From contig OZ231126.1 in the NCBI GenBank assembly GCA_965153355.1, forward strand, positions 61,442,001-61,506,000: DNA of 64,000 nucleotides, in the 5' to 3' direction. The DNA comes from Flaccisagitta enflata (taxonomy: Eukaryota; Chaetognatha; Sagittoidea; Aphragmophora). The notes beneath the pieces are model-generated. The model saw only the letters and a list, made by a program, of their open reading frames with translations. It did not search any database and was not told the origin of the DNA. Shown here piece by piece: positions 1-11,700 of this stretch (position 1 is the stretch's first letter; each line of letters begins with the position of its first letter). A program made the translations under genes and the position numbers.

Positions 1-290
1 ACGAGTCATTCATGAAGAAATTGTCGATGAAATACGTTGATGGAAGTTGGTGTTTTGCCGTCGTTAGCCCGGCCAAAGCCGGATGTTCCCCACCACAAAA
101 AGGCGTAAAGCAGCCGCGGCCGCGCCGGCAATCGGAGAACGCAGTCGTCGTAGTAGTAGACCGAACTCGTGAAATCGGAGGACCGAGAATGAGCGTGGGT
201 GGAGGCGACTGCTTTTTAACGACATACGACGGTTCCGGTAATAACAAATTAACTGGAAACGCATGAGATTCTATTAGCAATGACTGGTCA
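1..290. other. GC- and CpG-rich patch at window edge, possible exon fragment
   Basis: This patch is clearly richer in G+C and CpG than the AT-rich sequence after it and includes a GCGGCCGCG motif. Both strands are open: 12-266 on plus (84 codons) and 64-264 on minus (66 codons, with an Ala run). Neither shows a recognisable domain and the left side is cut by the window edge. It could be an exon or CpG-rich 5' region of a gene lying to the left. I cannot choose a strand or a function. Confidence 0.25.
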
Positions 291-1179
291 AGTAAATATC
301 TAAAGAGCGCACTTAATGTCATTCAATACAGGGTGTATCATGCCAAATTAGATATAGAAAACGATGGCATTCTGCTTCTAAAAGTGCTGAAAAAATCTTG
401 AAAAAAGATTGAAAAATCACATGAGCTCCCGGTTTTTGTGTAAAAATTTTATGAGTCTGGGTCAAATATTCTAGCCGCAACATTAATTTGAAGTGAACTG
501 AGCATTTAGAGGAGAAGCTTTTTGGATATGACTGTGATGCTGCTTTTCTTCGAATTGCTCTCATTTCTCAACGGGTTGAGCCCCATTTGCCAGATTGGTC
601 TCAAATTAAAGAAAATTTGATAGAACTTTAATTTGGATGATCACAAATCTATAACAAGTGGATTTAGAAATGAGCAATCTTTCAGAATCAAAATCATGTT
701 TAAAGTGCTTCTCCTCTAAATGCTCAATTTATTTCAAATTGATATTGTAATACAATATTTATTGAACCCAGCTACCTGGCGCTCAAACTCGTGTCTTTGA
801 GATCTTCTAATCAAATTTCGTTTTGCGAGAAAACAGGGAATGTATCGTTTCTTATCTGGTGGCATATTACCTATATCTGAATAACCCGCTGTTACAATAT
901 GATCCGGGTATTCACGGGGGGGGGGAGGAAAAAATTTAAAGTGGGAGAAAAAGAGATAACATGATAAGTTAACATTTAAGCAACAACGTTGATGTAAAAA
1001 ATAAAAAACGCATCTTTCAATTTAACCTCAATCATGTAAACCTGATCTGTTAAGTAAAGCGGCAACGGCGACGTTAAAGATAAGAAAAAAACCGTAACAT
1101 CTTACTCCTCATTTGTTATCATGTTCAAAATGTTAGGCGTAATAACCGTAAATAATGTAAACTGTAATTACCCAGATCG
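291..1179. other. AT-rich non-coding stretch with one inverted repeat
   Basis: No gene is visible. Segment 486-522 (containing GAGCATTTAGAGGAGAAGC) is repeated in inverted orientation at 701-742, an imperfect foldback with arms of about 35 bp and a loop of about 180 bp. The loop shares a phrase (ATTGGTCTCAAATTAAAGA) with 34.90 kb, so part of it is dispersed. A G-run lies near 917-927. Confidence 0.5.
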
Positions 1180-1563
1180 CAGGCCTGAATTTAGAACGAG
1201 CCCGCGAGCCCGATGCTCTCTCTTTTGCTCTCAGGCTCTCATATTTTGCGAGAAATGAGCCCGGCTGGCTCTCTGTCATTGATGGGATGGATTCAAAGTG
1301 CTCAAGCTGATTGAGTGAAATACATGAAAAATCATCAAGTTTCAGTCGTTTTTTGTTTTTTCATCAAACTGAATCATCTTTGTAGTCATTATTTTATCAT
1401 GATATCATATAATCATTAGCTGCTTTTACAAGTCTAGGCTAATATGAATGTAAAAATTGGCATAACATTTTTACCGGGCTCATGTTTTTCCTCTCAGGCT
1501 CTGTCAAATTGTGAGGAGCGAGCCCGACTGGCTCAGTGAAAAAAATCACTAATATCAGGCCTG
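1180..1563. mobile_element. Non-autonomous hAT-like DNA element (MITE)
   Basis: The element starts CAGGCCTGAATTTAG and ends CTAATATCAGGCCTG, terminal inverted repeats matching at 13 of 15 positions and beginning CAG as in hAT elements. The interior repeats GAGCCCG / CTCAGGCTCT phrases in both orientations and has no ORF. The 9-mer ATTACCCAG occurs at 1167-1175 and again at 1564-1572. The right copy abuts the element and the left copy is 4 bp away, so it may be a slightly altered target-site duplication. hAT elements normally make 8 bp. Confidence 0.5.
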
Positions 1564-1572
1564 ATTACCCAG

Positions 1573-3109
1573 TGTACAAACAACTACGGTAATTCAGAGA
1601 AAGAATGTTTACAATGATGAGAAAAAAAAATATTACATATTAACTTGTCATAGAGGGTTCTCAAGGCCCTCTTCTATCTATTTTTGTTTGGGTATAGTGA
1701 GGTGTCCGCGCCTAACACCTCTCGCAAAATCAGGCGAACTGGGATCAGAACTTGTCTATAATCGCGTTTTAAAATTTAAAACATGAGTCCAGGTTAATGA
1801 TGATATCAAAACATGTTATTTCCATGAGGGTTCTACAAAAAAATCTAAATCAGGTCAACCAAGAGCTGAAGATAGCTTTATCAAATGATATCATGAAAAT
1901 ATTAGGTTTAGTTAAGCTTCAAATTTGCCGCTAAAACGATTTTATTTGACAAGGGGTTTCTTTGCTTTTCGCAGCTGCCTCTGACTGTGTCTTGGTACCC
2001 AGAACTCATTTTTGTCTGTTAGTGATACAATAACCTGAAAATTGATGTATTCTTGAATTTTTCGTGGTGAAATTCAAGTAGGTTTATGAGGTCTCATTAT
2101 CAAAAATTTCCACGTCAAAATCAGTCATAATCTTTCATTGCATTTTTGGCATGACACTTTCTGAGAGCCACGCACTTCCCCGGGTACACAATTATACCCC
2201 GATTTGTGAAAATACTATATTTTAGCTAACTCTGTGTCAAATTTCAGCCCACTGACCGCATTATTTCTATCAATTTTACTTATTTTGCTAGTTCGTTTAA
2301 TTATGTGAGAGGTCACAAAAAAGAATAAATTATTTCGGATTATTTAGCAAAAACAAGTGTTACCGACCAACCAATGGACGGACAATACAAGGTGGAGTCG
2401 CTTATCACGCAACTCAAAATTGTACTCTACTCCAATGTCGGACATCGCGAAGTGTCTCCCTGCAAAATTTCAGGCCAATCAGCTCAGCCTTTTAGAAGTT
2501 TAAGTTGAAAATATGGGCGATGAGTGATCAGGATTTTTAAATATCATAGCGTTGACGCTGCGTTGCAGGGGTTGTCGGATCGCAAATGACTGTTGAAACG
2601 GGTAAATTTCGATGTGCTGCACGTGCCCACCAAATATCTTGAGCCCTTGATAAAAAATGGCCGGTAAATTCACCTTTAATGATGCTGGTTTTTGGCGATT
2701 TGCTGCTCGCGTTAGCAATTAAGAGCATTTTTAAGTGGAAGGTTTGACGGCGGCGCTAAGCTCCACTTTGATGCGGTTGACAGGGCACTTGAACTTGGAG
2801 CAATTTTATCAATTTTTGGTAGCAAAGTGCCCCAAAGCGTGAGAGCCATTTTACAAAACTTTAAGGGGATATGCAGCTTGCATTTTCAGTGCAACAGAGC
2901 GTTTCAAAAATTCAAGCACTTTGCCGCCTGACCGCCGCGCCGACGTCATCATAAACCTGAACGCGATCAATGACAAAAACTTTTTTAACCCAGGCAGACA
3001 GAGGTAAAATATTTCTTGTCTTTTCAAATGAACCTGATTGGTTCTGGAGCGAAGCTCCACGATTGGTTCGAGGGCTGTCAACATCACCTTGACCAAGTAG
3101 GCATCGCCC
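1573..3109. other. Unassigned non-coding stretch
   Basis: No gene supported. At 1650-1705 lies a fragment of a dispersed repeat (AGGGTTC..AAG.CCCTCTTC, then TTTGGGTATAGTGAGG) seen again at 24.12-24.18 kb and partly, inverted, near 8.02 kb. At about 2360-2425 a degraded hairpin-headed fragment ends in GTCGCTTATCACGCAAC. The minus ORF at 2851-3387 overlaps a dispersed element and a minisatellite, so I do not call it a gene. Confidence 0.45.
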
Positions 3110-3262
3110 TTTTTTGTCACGGACACACAACTCAACCTACCTTGCCTTTTCGGTCTGTCGGTCGGTTGAACAATCGAAAATATTTTCGTGTAGCAAGTGG
3201 TTTTAGCATCGCCGCTCCTGCCTAACTGTCTGCAACTGGATCGCCGTGTAACCGACCTTGTT
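3110..3262 (+). mobile_element. Degenerate H1 hairpin-headed element
   Basis: It begins with a T-run and GTCACGGACACACAACTC, a damaged form of the hairpin head. A CGGTCTGTCGGTCGGTTG tract follows, and the far end reads GCCGTGTAACCGACCTTGTT, a mutated reverse complement of the H1 terminus AACAAGGCCGGATACACGGC. Confidence 0.55.
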
Positions 3263-3272
3263 CTGAAACAAT

Positions 3273-3495
3273 CGGGCCTGTATTTAGTTGCATATTCCCC
3301 TCTTGACAAACTACGATTGTCTGTCCTCTTGACAAGCAACGATTGTCTGTCCTCTTGACAAACTACAATTGTCTTTCCTCTTGACAAGCTACGATTGTCT
3401 CTCCTCTTGACAAGCTAAATATGACAAACTATGAGTTGTCTGTCTTCTTGACACACTACGATTGTTTGTCATCTAGACAAACTACGATTGTCCAC
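3273..3495 (+). repeat. hAT-like terminus followed by 26-28 bp minisatellite
   Basis: GGGCCTGTATTTAGTTGC at about 3274 resembles the terminal repeat of the hAT-like element at 56108. About seven units of a roughly 26-bp repeat follow (TCTTGACAAACTACGATTGTC core, given here with one variable position). The same minisatellite, in opposite orientation, forms the arrays at 39.7-40.5, 40.85-41.1 and 61.68-61.77 kb. No matching right terminus was found. Confidence 0.55.
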
Positions 3496-3581
3496 CGTCA
3501 CAGGGAATTTCTTTTGCGATTCAAATTTGGAGGTTGCCGCCAGCAACGAGCATTCTGTAGGAGTGTCGGTATTGACAATAA

Positions 3582-4013
3582 CCTTTACAGACTGAATGAA
3601 AATACAACGACAGCAGTCCAGAGGAGTGAGCCCTATCTATAGCAGTACCCCCTACAGCCAATTCAGGAGGTGCTACATGGTCATATAGGGTACCATTCAA
3701 AAGCTTATGTTAATACAAGTGGCGCCATCGAAGGGATTTGGAAGATTCAGCTCTGTTCATGAGATACAACCCCTTAAAGGGCCCAAATTTATGGTTTTTA
3801 AAAAAAGTTGAAAAAAGCTTGTTTTGAGCCTGTATCTCAGTAAATAAGAGGAAAATGAGAAATCGCCTCGATGGCGCCACTTAAATTAACACAATCATTT
3901 GATTGATACCCTATTTGACCTCATATCACTTCCTATATGGGCTGTAGGGGGTACTGCTGTAGATTTAGCTCCTCTGGACTGCTCTTGATGTATTTTCATT
4001 CAGTCTGTAAAGG
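3582..4013. repeat. Long imperfect palindrome, foldback or MITE-like
   Basis: The left arm 3582-3732 and right arm 3866-4013 are inverted copies: CCTTTACAGACTGAATGAAA at the left end pairs with TTTCATTCAGTCTGTAAAGG at the right, and GTGGCGCCATCGA pairs with TCGATGGCGCCAC inside. Pairing continues into the centre (GAGATACAA / TGTATCTC). There is no ORF. It is followed by a T-run, and I could not define a target duplication. Confidence 0.65.
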
Positions 4014-4133
4014 GTTTTTTTTTTTTAACCTACTAATTGCCTTTGGTACATGTGGATGAGGGCTACATTTTTAAGAAAAAGCGACAATCCCGTATGCTTG
4101 TTACATTGGGGGGACCAGTATTTAATACCGCGA

Positions 4134-4277
4134 TTTTTTAGTGGCGGACACACGACACCACCTTACCGTGTCGGTCGGTCCGCCGCTCAGGTAACATTTT
4201 TGAATTCCAAGCGTTTTTTGCACTACTGCTCCTGCCCAACCATCCGCGAATGGATTGCCGTGTATCCGGCTTTGTTC
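4134..4277 (+). mobile_element. H1 hairpin-headed element
   Basis: It starts TTTTTTAGTGGCGGACACACGAC (written with the damaged stem), then ACACCACCTTACCGTGTCGGTCGGTCC, separated here only by position. The body contains ACTGCTCCTGCCCAACC, and the far end GCCGTGTATCCGGCTTTGTT is the reverse complement of the H1 terminus. The ORFs at 4050-4301 and 4122-4361 are read-through of this repeat. Confidence 0.65.
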
Positions 4278-5090
4278 TGCGGACCGGCGAGTTTGATTTG
4301 AAACTGAGTAACTATCAAAAGTGCAATAAATCTCAAATTCAGAATGTTTAAGCGGATCCACGTTATATCAAAAATCCAACATAAAGTTCTGGTTCCTCCA
4401 GTGTTTTCTTTAATTTCTATAATTCTCAAATAGCTATAATAAAAATCTAAATTTGATAAAGACAAGGCCAAGTACTATCTTCGCCAAAAGAAACAAAACA
4501 CCTTCTATCTACAATATCTGGGCTTTTAGAAGAAATAGATACTTTTTTAAAAAAAGAAATTAATCTTCTTCAAAAAATATCTACAAAAATGGAGGTCCAA
4601 TCTGGTAGCTGTCTTAAAGCGTTTAGAAATGATGGCAAGCAGAAGGAGAAAATGACGTCATATTCAGAATTAAAAGATTGTGAGAAAAAAAAAGATTAAA
4701 ATTGATATAACTTTAACTTTTGTTATCTTAGCTTTCTGGAGAAGCTGAATACTTTTTCCAAAAAAGCAAATTAATCCACATCAAAAATCTCGAAGGTGGG
4801 CTCAATCTGGATTCTGTGGTTCAAGCCGTTTAGAAATGGCAAGCAAAAGAGTAAGCCTTAATCAAAAATCATTGGCTTCAAAAAACTGTTGTCAGAGTAA
4901 GGAAGAGGTTATCACCCCTGTTAATGAGGAAATACGATCTAGATTGCATTTTAGATCCACAGTGTTGTGTATTTTTTATAAAAATAACTTACTTGACCTC
5001 CAAACTCTCTCAGTTACTGAATTTTGTCAGAATATGGTCAATAAATCATATCTTTGCCAGGGTGTCGCGTTTCTTTTGCTTGAAGATAGT
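4278..5090. repeat. AT-rich stretch with a two-unit tandem repeat
   Basis: About 4490-4650 and 4715-4865 are diverged copies, about 215 bp apart, sharing phrases such as AATACTTTTT..AAAAA.CAAATTAATC, TCTGG, and GCGTTTAGAAATG.TGGCAAGCA. The short ORF at 4836-5096 overlaps the second unit and has no recognisable feature. No gene called. Confidence 0.4.
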
Positions 5091-5205
5091 AGGTAGCCAA
5101 TAGGCGGTGTGGATCGTCAAGGGAACGAATGCGTTACACCAGCCGACTGACCGACCGACAGGCCAGCCAACCAGCGGACACAGCCAGTTAGGAGTAGCGT
5201 CGCCT
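5091..5205 (-). mobile_element. H2 hairpin-headed element, degraded head
   Basis: Reading left to right it has GCCAATAGGCGGTGTGGATC, then GAACGAATGCGTTAC, a GACCGACCGACAGGCC tract, ACACAGCCAGTTA and a mutated AGGTGCG-type stem. This order matches the complete H2 copies at 32767 and 33271. Confidence 0.55.
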
Positions 5206-5393
5206 TTGAAATATGTTGGTCCTTGACATATGGGCAAAACAACAAAAGTGTCGACAACTTGAATGAACATTATATTTTAACTCCGGCTCCCCATCAGCCT
5301 CAGGAATCCCCATTTCACTTTTTGGTCCCGTACAAACGACTCGCAACACGCTTTGCTCATCCATCAATCGGTCCATTGGTTTATTTTTTTTTG

Positions 5394-5620
5394 TTTTAGT
5401 CGCGGACTATCGATTTTGAGAGGCTTTGTCCGTCTATCCGTTGGTTCATCAGTACGTTGGTAATGATCGAGGTTGAAAGTGCGAAAACACGCATTTCTGC
5501 CCCTGACCACCAGTCCGCAACTGGTATGGCCGTGTTTCTGGCCTAATCTTTGTTGCGGGCACGCAACCCTAAAGAGGCTTTGTCCGTTGGTCGATTAGAA
5601 GTGCCCGTAAGAAGTTTTGT
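5394..5620 (+). mobile_element. H3-type element and a second adjacent head
   Basis: TTTTAGTCGCGGACTATCG near 5395 is a damaged head, followed by GAGGCTTTGTCCGTC, a CCGTTGGTTCATC tract, and a far end containing CCGTGTTTCTGGCCTAATC. Immediately after, at 5552-5610, is another head: TTGCGGGCACGCAA, then AGAGGCTTTGTCCGTTGG, without a full body. Confidence 0.5.
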
Positions 5621-6503
5621 TGGTGGAAGATCGGCGATGCCGCCGGCAATGAAACTTTGACTGATGAAGATGATAACTTTCAACGAACGGTCAAAGCAAG
5701 GTAAAGTCGCGTAGCATGCGACTAAAAAGTGCCTCAGTTAAGAAGATCCTGTCAATAACATTGAGAGGCTCGTCGCCGGTGGGTACCGTTAAATTTGATG
5801 ATGTACCACGGCTGAACAAATGATTCAATATCTTAGTTTTTTGACGGACTCGTAGTTGTCAATCTACCAGCAGCAATTGGCAGATGTTAAAACCCTGTTC
5901 CTGTTTTGTAGCAATCATTCCGCATCAAAGTAGTTTTGGCGGTACCCGCTGGCAGTGAGCCTAACCAAAAATCGATTTAATCACATGAAAATAGGTGGAA
6001 TAGTAACGGAACAAGGACAAAAACACAGCAGAACCATGGGGGTATTGACCGGAACATGACCTAACTAGAAAAAAAGGTTATATTACTATCTTGGCAGAAA
6101 GAAACGCCAGTTGCTTAAAGTAGTAACAACTTAGGAAGAGTGCTGCTCCTAAAAAAAGCTATAGACCCCAGATTGGTCCCATTTTCAAGATCTGTGTCAA
6201 ATCTTCATAATGAGACGAGCTTGGAAGTCTTTAGCTTTATTCATTTAGGCACAGCACTCTTCAAAAGCGCGTCGCGTTTCTTTCCGCCAAGATGGTATGT
6301 AAACCGTTATTACGCTGTCGGACAAGCAGCTTTTGCAAGCTGCGTGCTCGGCGTGCACGCTCTCGTGTCTTTTTTTTTCTCTCATGCCTTTGTAAAAAAA
6401 AAACCTGTTAAATGTGCGTTCTCAGCATTATTTTTGCCTCCTCGCTTTCATTTTTTAGACCAACCACTCATTTATTTCTTTAGTCATTCATTTACTTATT
6501 CAT
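5621..6503. other. Unassigned stretch
   Basis: Contains GTCGCGTAGCATGCGACTAAAAAG at about 5706-5728, read here as a stray H1 hairpin tail (stem GTCGCGT / ATGCGAC). The rest is unique-looking. The ORF at 6140-6655 runs into the TTTC microsatellite and shows only low-complexity Phe/Leu/Ser in its C-terminal half, so it is not supported as a gene. Confidence 0.4.
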
Positions 6504-6571
<68 letters not shown>

Positions 6572-6572
6572 T
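6504..6572. repeat. (TTTC)n microsatellite
   Basis: About 17 nearly perfect TTTC units. It creates apparent ORFs on both strands (poly-SFLF and poly-KERK). Confidence 0.95.
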
Positions 6573-6764
6573 TTTATTCTTTCTTAAATCCCGAGACATC
6601 AGTATTGACTTATTGGCGTATTGGCGTAAACTCGAAGTATAAATCTTTTCCTTAATGGGTTGAAAAGTGTGAGTGCTGGGACGCGGAATTTTCATCCTCG
6701 TTTAATGAATCAATGTTACTCTTTTCAACAGAGAAAACATGGCCGATGTAAGTGCCTAGCTCAA

Positions 6765-6842
6765 TAACGCTAAGAATGTATGAATGAATTAAGAATGTAT
6801 GAATGAACGTTTTGATGAATGCATAAATGAATGAATGAATTC
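6765..6842. repeat. TGAA-rich degenerate microsatellite
   Basis: Repeated GAATGTATGAATGAA and AATGAATGAAT phrases. A similar short stretch occurs at about 8223-8275. Confidence 0.7.
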
Positions 6843-7070
6843 AATTATTGTATGAGAAGAAATAAGGTGAGTGAAGTTACAGATGTGAAGGTGGGAAGGT
6901 TATGGGACCGAAGAAAGACGCCAAAATCAGCAGTTTTGCGCGGTTATGACAGACCAACCAACTGAGGAACAGACATGACTTTTTACGCTAAAAGATGTGC
7001 GAGAACGCACTTAAAAAAGTCAAATTAAGCTCAGCCTAACTTGTTTTTGATAAGAACCTACTTTTTTAAA

Positions 7071-7296
7071 CAAGGCCGGATACACGGCTACTGAAGTCGC
7101 GTGCAGGTGGGCAGGGGCCATGTTGAAGCTCACCCGATCATTTGAGCAGGAGCAGTAAAAGGGCCAAAAGACCACCAAAAACCCCAAAAAAAAGTAAGTG
7201 TGGGCGGACGAGCGGACCAAGCGGAGCGGGCGGACCCGGCCGAACTGACGGATGGACCGACAAAGCGGGTTGTAGAGTCGCGTAGCGCGCGACTAA
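7071..7296 (-). mobile_element. H1 hairpin-headed element, long form
   Basis: Left end CAAGGCCGGATACACGGC, then AGTCGCGTGCAGGTGGGCAGGGGCC. The body has a GGCGGACGAGCGGACCAAGC-type purine-rich tract, then CGACAAAGCGGGTTGTAG and the hairpin GTCGCGTAGCGCGCGAC followed by TAAA. It is the longest H1 copy here at about 225 bp. ORFs at 7020-7415 on both strands lie in it. Confidence 0.8.
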
Positions 7297-7423
7297 ACAA
7301 GGCATCAAAATGTTTCAAAATTAGAAACGTAGTTAATTCCCCCGTTGCTCAATCTCCATCTCTTTTAAACTTGAAGGTCTCAGAAAAAAAATACGCACTT
7401 AGAAGTACATGGTAAAACTGAAC

Positions 7424-7548
7424 TTTTTAGGTGCGACAAAGCACCTCTAAAACTGGCTGTGTCCGTCGGTCTGTCAGTTGGTCTGTTGGTAACACATTCA
7501 TTCGACGATCCACATGTTGCATCTTATTGGCCTTCTTGACCTTGTTTA
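7424..7548 (+). mobile_element. H2 hairpin-headed element
   Basis: Head TTTTTAGGTGCGACAAAGC with the pairing arm GCACCT, then CTAAAACTGGCTGTG, a TCCGTCGGTCTGTCAGTTGG tract, AACACATTCATTCGACGATC, and the far end TTATTGGCCTTCTTGACCTT. Confidence 0.8.
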
Positions 7549-7584
7549 CCCAGCACACTCCTTCCCTGTTGGGTATGTTAAAAT

Positions 7585-7637
7585 TTAGGGGGCTCGCCCG
7601 GCGTGCACACTCTGAAAAATACTAATTTCAGGCCTGT
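7585..7637. mobile_element. Terminal fragment of the 1180-type hAT-like element
   Basis: GGGGGCTCGCCCGGCGTGC followed by CTCTGAAAAATACTAATTTC and AGGCCTG matches the right end of the element at 1180-1563. The left part is absent. Confidence 0.5.
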
Positions 7638-8714
7638 AAATATCATTAAGAAGACCCAACAAAAACACCTCTACCTCAAGAATTAAGAAACTTATCAAAT
7701 TGCGTTGGCCTCGATTTTTTAGTTCGCCAAGGTTGCATCGCCAAAGTTTACATCATTTTGGCTGGTTACGTTGGTGGGACAAATACTCAATTCAGCGAGT
7801 TTAATTTTTGGTAATTACAAGTAGAACAATTTTCATAATTTCTACCAAAATATCTTAACGCTTGATGTTAGAGTAATGGAAATCCACTAATACCAACATA
7901 GCATTTCCTTAAATTTCTCTTTTTTTTTTATGTTGACGATAATGAAAATTCAAATTCTAAAACTCGTCAGTCCCTCGGCATCTGTTATTGTGTGATCCTA
8001 CCCGTATGAATGAGGTCCTTGTGAACCCTCACTTACCAAATAATTTTCCATTCGGCTTAACACTCCAAAAAATTCTATTTATGAATCTTATCAAAAATGA
8101 TTATTGAATTGAGTGATTTAATGTAATGAGGAGCACAAGATTGTTTATCTGTTGGACATGTTTGTTTTGAAACCCAATTCAGTTTAAGACAAGGAAATAT
8201 GTTTGCCCCACTAATAGAGAATATATGAATAAACTTTTCAATGAATGCATGAATGAATGAACTGATTGAACTGAATGTTGGAAGTTATAAAAGAATGATG
8301 TTAGACATAATTATAAAGTATCTGAGTTAGAGGGACCAACTGACCAAACAACCGACCAAAGGAAATTACCTCTTATTGATGTGTGCAGATGCACTTCAAA
8401 ACTAATTGTGGTTTTAATGTCATCATTCAAACGGGTTAATTCATGTAAAAGTGAGAATAAAAACAACATTTCAAAGCGAGCAAACGCAAGTCATGAACAA
8501 TTATTCTCCAATAAGTAGTCCAACCTGCATGATTACCGTCAAACCTCCGGCAACATCGTTGATACGCCACATCTCAACAGATCATTCAAGTTCAAGAACG
8601 TTTCCAGAAAAATAAAGGTTCTAAAATTCAATTTTCTGAAAGAAAGAAGAGTAGTAACAGGATAACGCAAGCTTGGATTATAACAACAACCCCATTACAA
8701 TCAGCAAAGTTGTT
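7638..8714. other. AT-rich unique stretch
   Basis: No gene, RNA or clear repeat apart from a short TGAA-rich patch (8223-8275), and GTGAACCCTCACTTACC near 8025, an inverted fragment of the dispersed repeat also at 1.65 and 24.13 kb. From about 8690 sequence resembling satellite 1 begins. Confidence 0.5.
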
Positions 8715-11700
8715 ATTGATGTTCCTTGAATGGAAGGGGCTATAAGGCAGGGGTTTAACAGGGTATAAGAACAACATTTCATGAACTGTAATGAGATGTA
8801 ATGGTTATAGTGGCTAGTGATGCTGACTTGTGATTTAATCAAATAATAACCAGTTACAGTTGTAATGGCTGGTGATGCTGAATTATCATGTGGTTAGCAA
8901 CAGGTAGTAATGTCTGACAACTGTTATGATATTCTCAATTTCTAGTGACATTGGCTCTTTATAGGTGAGATTCTTGAAAAGGAGGGGCTGAAAAGTAGGG
9001 GTTTACAAGGGGATTTAGTATCAACTGTAACGGACTGTAATGGGCTGTAATGGGCTGTAATGGGTTACAACAACAAATCAGCATCACTAGCTATTACAAC
9101 CCATTACAGTTCATTACAGTTCATCAAATTGTTTCTAAATCCCCCGTTAAACCCCTACCTTTTAGCCCCTCCCATTCAAGAAACTGAACTATAATAACAA
9201 CCAAAATGGACTGTAATGAAGTCAAATGTCATTACAGCTCTTCCTCTTAGGGTAGAGCTCTAATGACAACTGTAATGAACTGTAATAGTATTCTCAGTTT
9301 GATATATTATTAGTTGGCTATTTAAAGGTGAGATTCTTGAATGGGAGGTAATTGGTAGGGGTTTACCAGAAGTTTAGTAACAACTGTAATGGTGTAATGG
9401 ACTGTAATGGACTGTAATGGGTTATAACAACAAATCAGCATCACTAGCTATTACAACCCAGTACAGTTCATTGCAGTTCATTACAGTTATCAAGTTTCTA
9501 AATCCCCATTAAACCCCTACCTTTACAGCCCCTCCCATTCAGAAAACTGAACCTATAATAACAACCGTAATAGGGCATAATGAAGTCAAATATCATTACA
9601 GCTCGACTCTACCTCTTAGGGTGAGCTCTAATAACTGTAATAGACATAATGATATTCTCAGTTTGATGTGTTATTGGTTCTTTAAAGGTAAGATTCTTGA
9701 ATGGGAGGGGCCTAATAGGTAGGGGTTTACAGGGGGATTTAGTATCGCTATAATGGACTGTAATGGACTGTAATGGGCTGTAATGGGTTACAACTTAACA
9801 AGTCAACTTTATCACTAGCTTACAACCCATTACAGTTCATTACAGTTCATTACAGTTCATTACAGTTCATCAAATTGTTCCTAAATCCCCCATTAAACCC
9901 CTACCTTTTAGCCCCTCCCATTCAAGAAACTGAACTATAATAACAACCGTAATGGACTGTAATGAAGTCAAATGTCATTACGGCTCTTCCTCTTAGGGTA
10001 GAGCTCTAATGACAACTGTAATGAACTGTAATGATATTCTCAATTTGATTTGATGTGATTTTGGTTCTTTGAAGGTGAGATTCTTGAATGGGAGGGGCTA
10101 ATAGGTAGGGGTTTACAGGGGGATTTAGTATCAACCGTAATGGACTGTAATGGACTGTAATGGACTGTAATGGACTGTAATGGACTGTAATGGGCTGTAA
10201 TGGGTTACAACAACAAATCAGCATCACTAGCTATTACAACCCATTACAGATCATTACAGTTCATTACAGTTAATCAAATTGTATCTAAATCCCCAGTTAA
10301 ACCCCTAACCTTTAGCCCCTCCCATTCAAGAAACTGAACTATAATAACAACCGGAATCAACTGTAATGTAGTCAAATGTCATTACAGCTCTACCTCTTAG
10401 GGTAGAGCTCTAATGACAACTGTAATGAACTGTAATGATATTCTCAGTTTGATGTGTTATTGGTTCTTTAAAGGTGAGATTCTTGAATGGGAGGGGCTAA
10501 TAGGTAGGGGTTTACAGGGGGATTTAGTATCAACTGTAATGGACTGTAATGGACTGTAATGGACTGTAATGGGCTGTAATGGGTTACAACAACAAATCAG
10601 CATCACTAGCTATTACAACCCATTACAGTTCATTACAGCTCATTACAGTTCATTACAGTTCATCAAATTGTTTCTAAATCCCCCATTAAACCCCTACCTT
10701 TTAGCCCCTCCCATTCAAGAAACTGAACTATAATAACAACCATAATGAACTGTAATGAAGTCAAATGTCATTACAGCTCTACCTCTTAGGGTAGAGCTCT
10801 AATGACAACTGTAATGAACTGTAATGATATTCTCAGTTTGATGTGTTATTGGTTCTTTAAAGGTGAGATTCTTGAATGGGAGGGGCTAATAGGTAGGGGT
10901 TTACAGGGGGATTTAGTAACAACTGTAATGGACTGTAATGGACTGTAATGGGCTGTAATGGGTTATAACTACAAATCAGCATCACTAGCTATTACAACTC
11001 ATTACAGTTCATTACAGTTCATCAAATTGTTTCTAACACATTAAACCCCTACCTTTTTAGCTCCTCCCATTCAAAACTGAACTATTAGCAACCGTAATGA
11101 ACTGTAATGAAGTCAAATGTCATTACAACCATCTTGAGGTAGGCTCTGTGATAACTGTAATAGAACAACCAACCAGTATTCTCAGTTTGAAGTATTGGTT
11201 CTTTTAAGGTGAGATTCTTGAATGGGAGGGGCTAATAGGTAAGGGGTTTACAGGGATTTAGTATCAGCTGTAAATGACTATACAATGGACTGTGAGCTGT
11301 AATAGGTTACAACAACAAGTAAGCATCACTAGCTATTTACAACCCATTACAGTTCATTACAGTTCATTACAGTTCGTACTGTTCATCAAATTGTTTCTAA
11401 ATCCTATTAAATATACCTTTTAGCCTCCCGACAGAAAACTGAACTATATCTTAACCATAATGAGCATAATGAAATCAAATGTCATTACAGCTCTACCTCT
11501 TAGGGTAGAGCTCTAGCCAAACAACTATAATGAACTCTTAATGATATTCTCAGTTTGATGTGGTATTGGTTCTCTAAAGGTGAGATTCTTGAATGGGAGG
11601 CTAATAAACAGAAAGAGAAGTTCTGAGGACTAGCCAACAACTGTAATGGACTGCTATGTGGACTGTAATGAGCTGTAATAGGTTATAACCTACAAATCAG

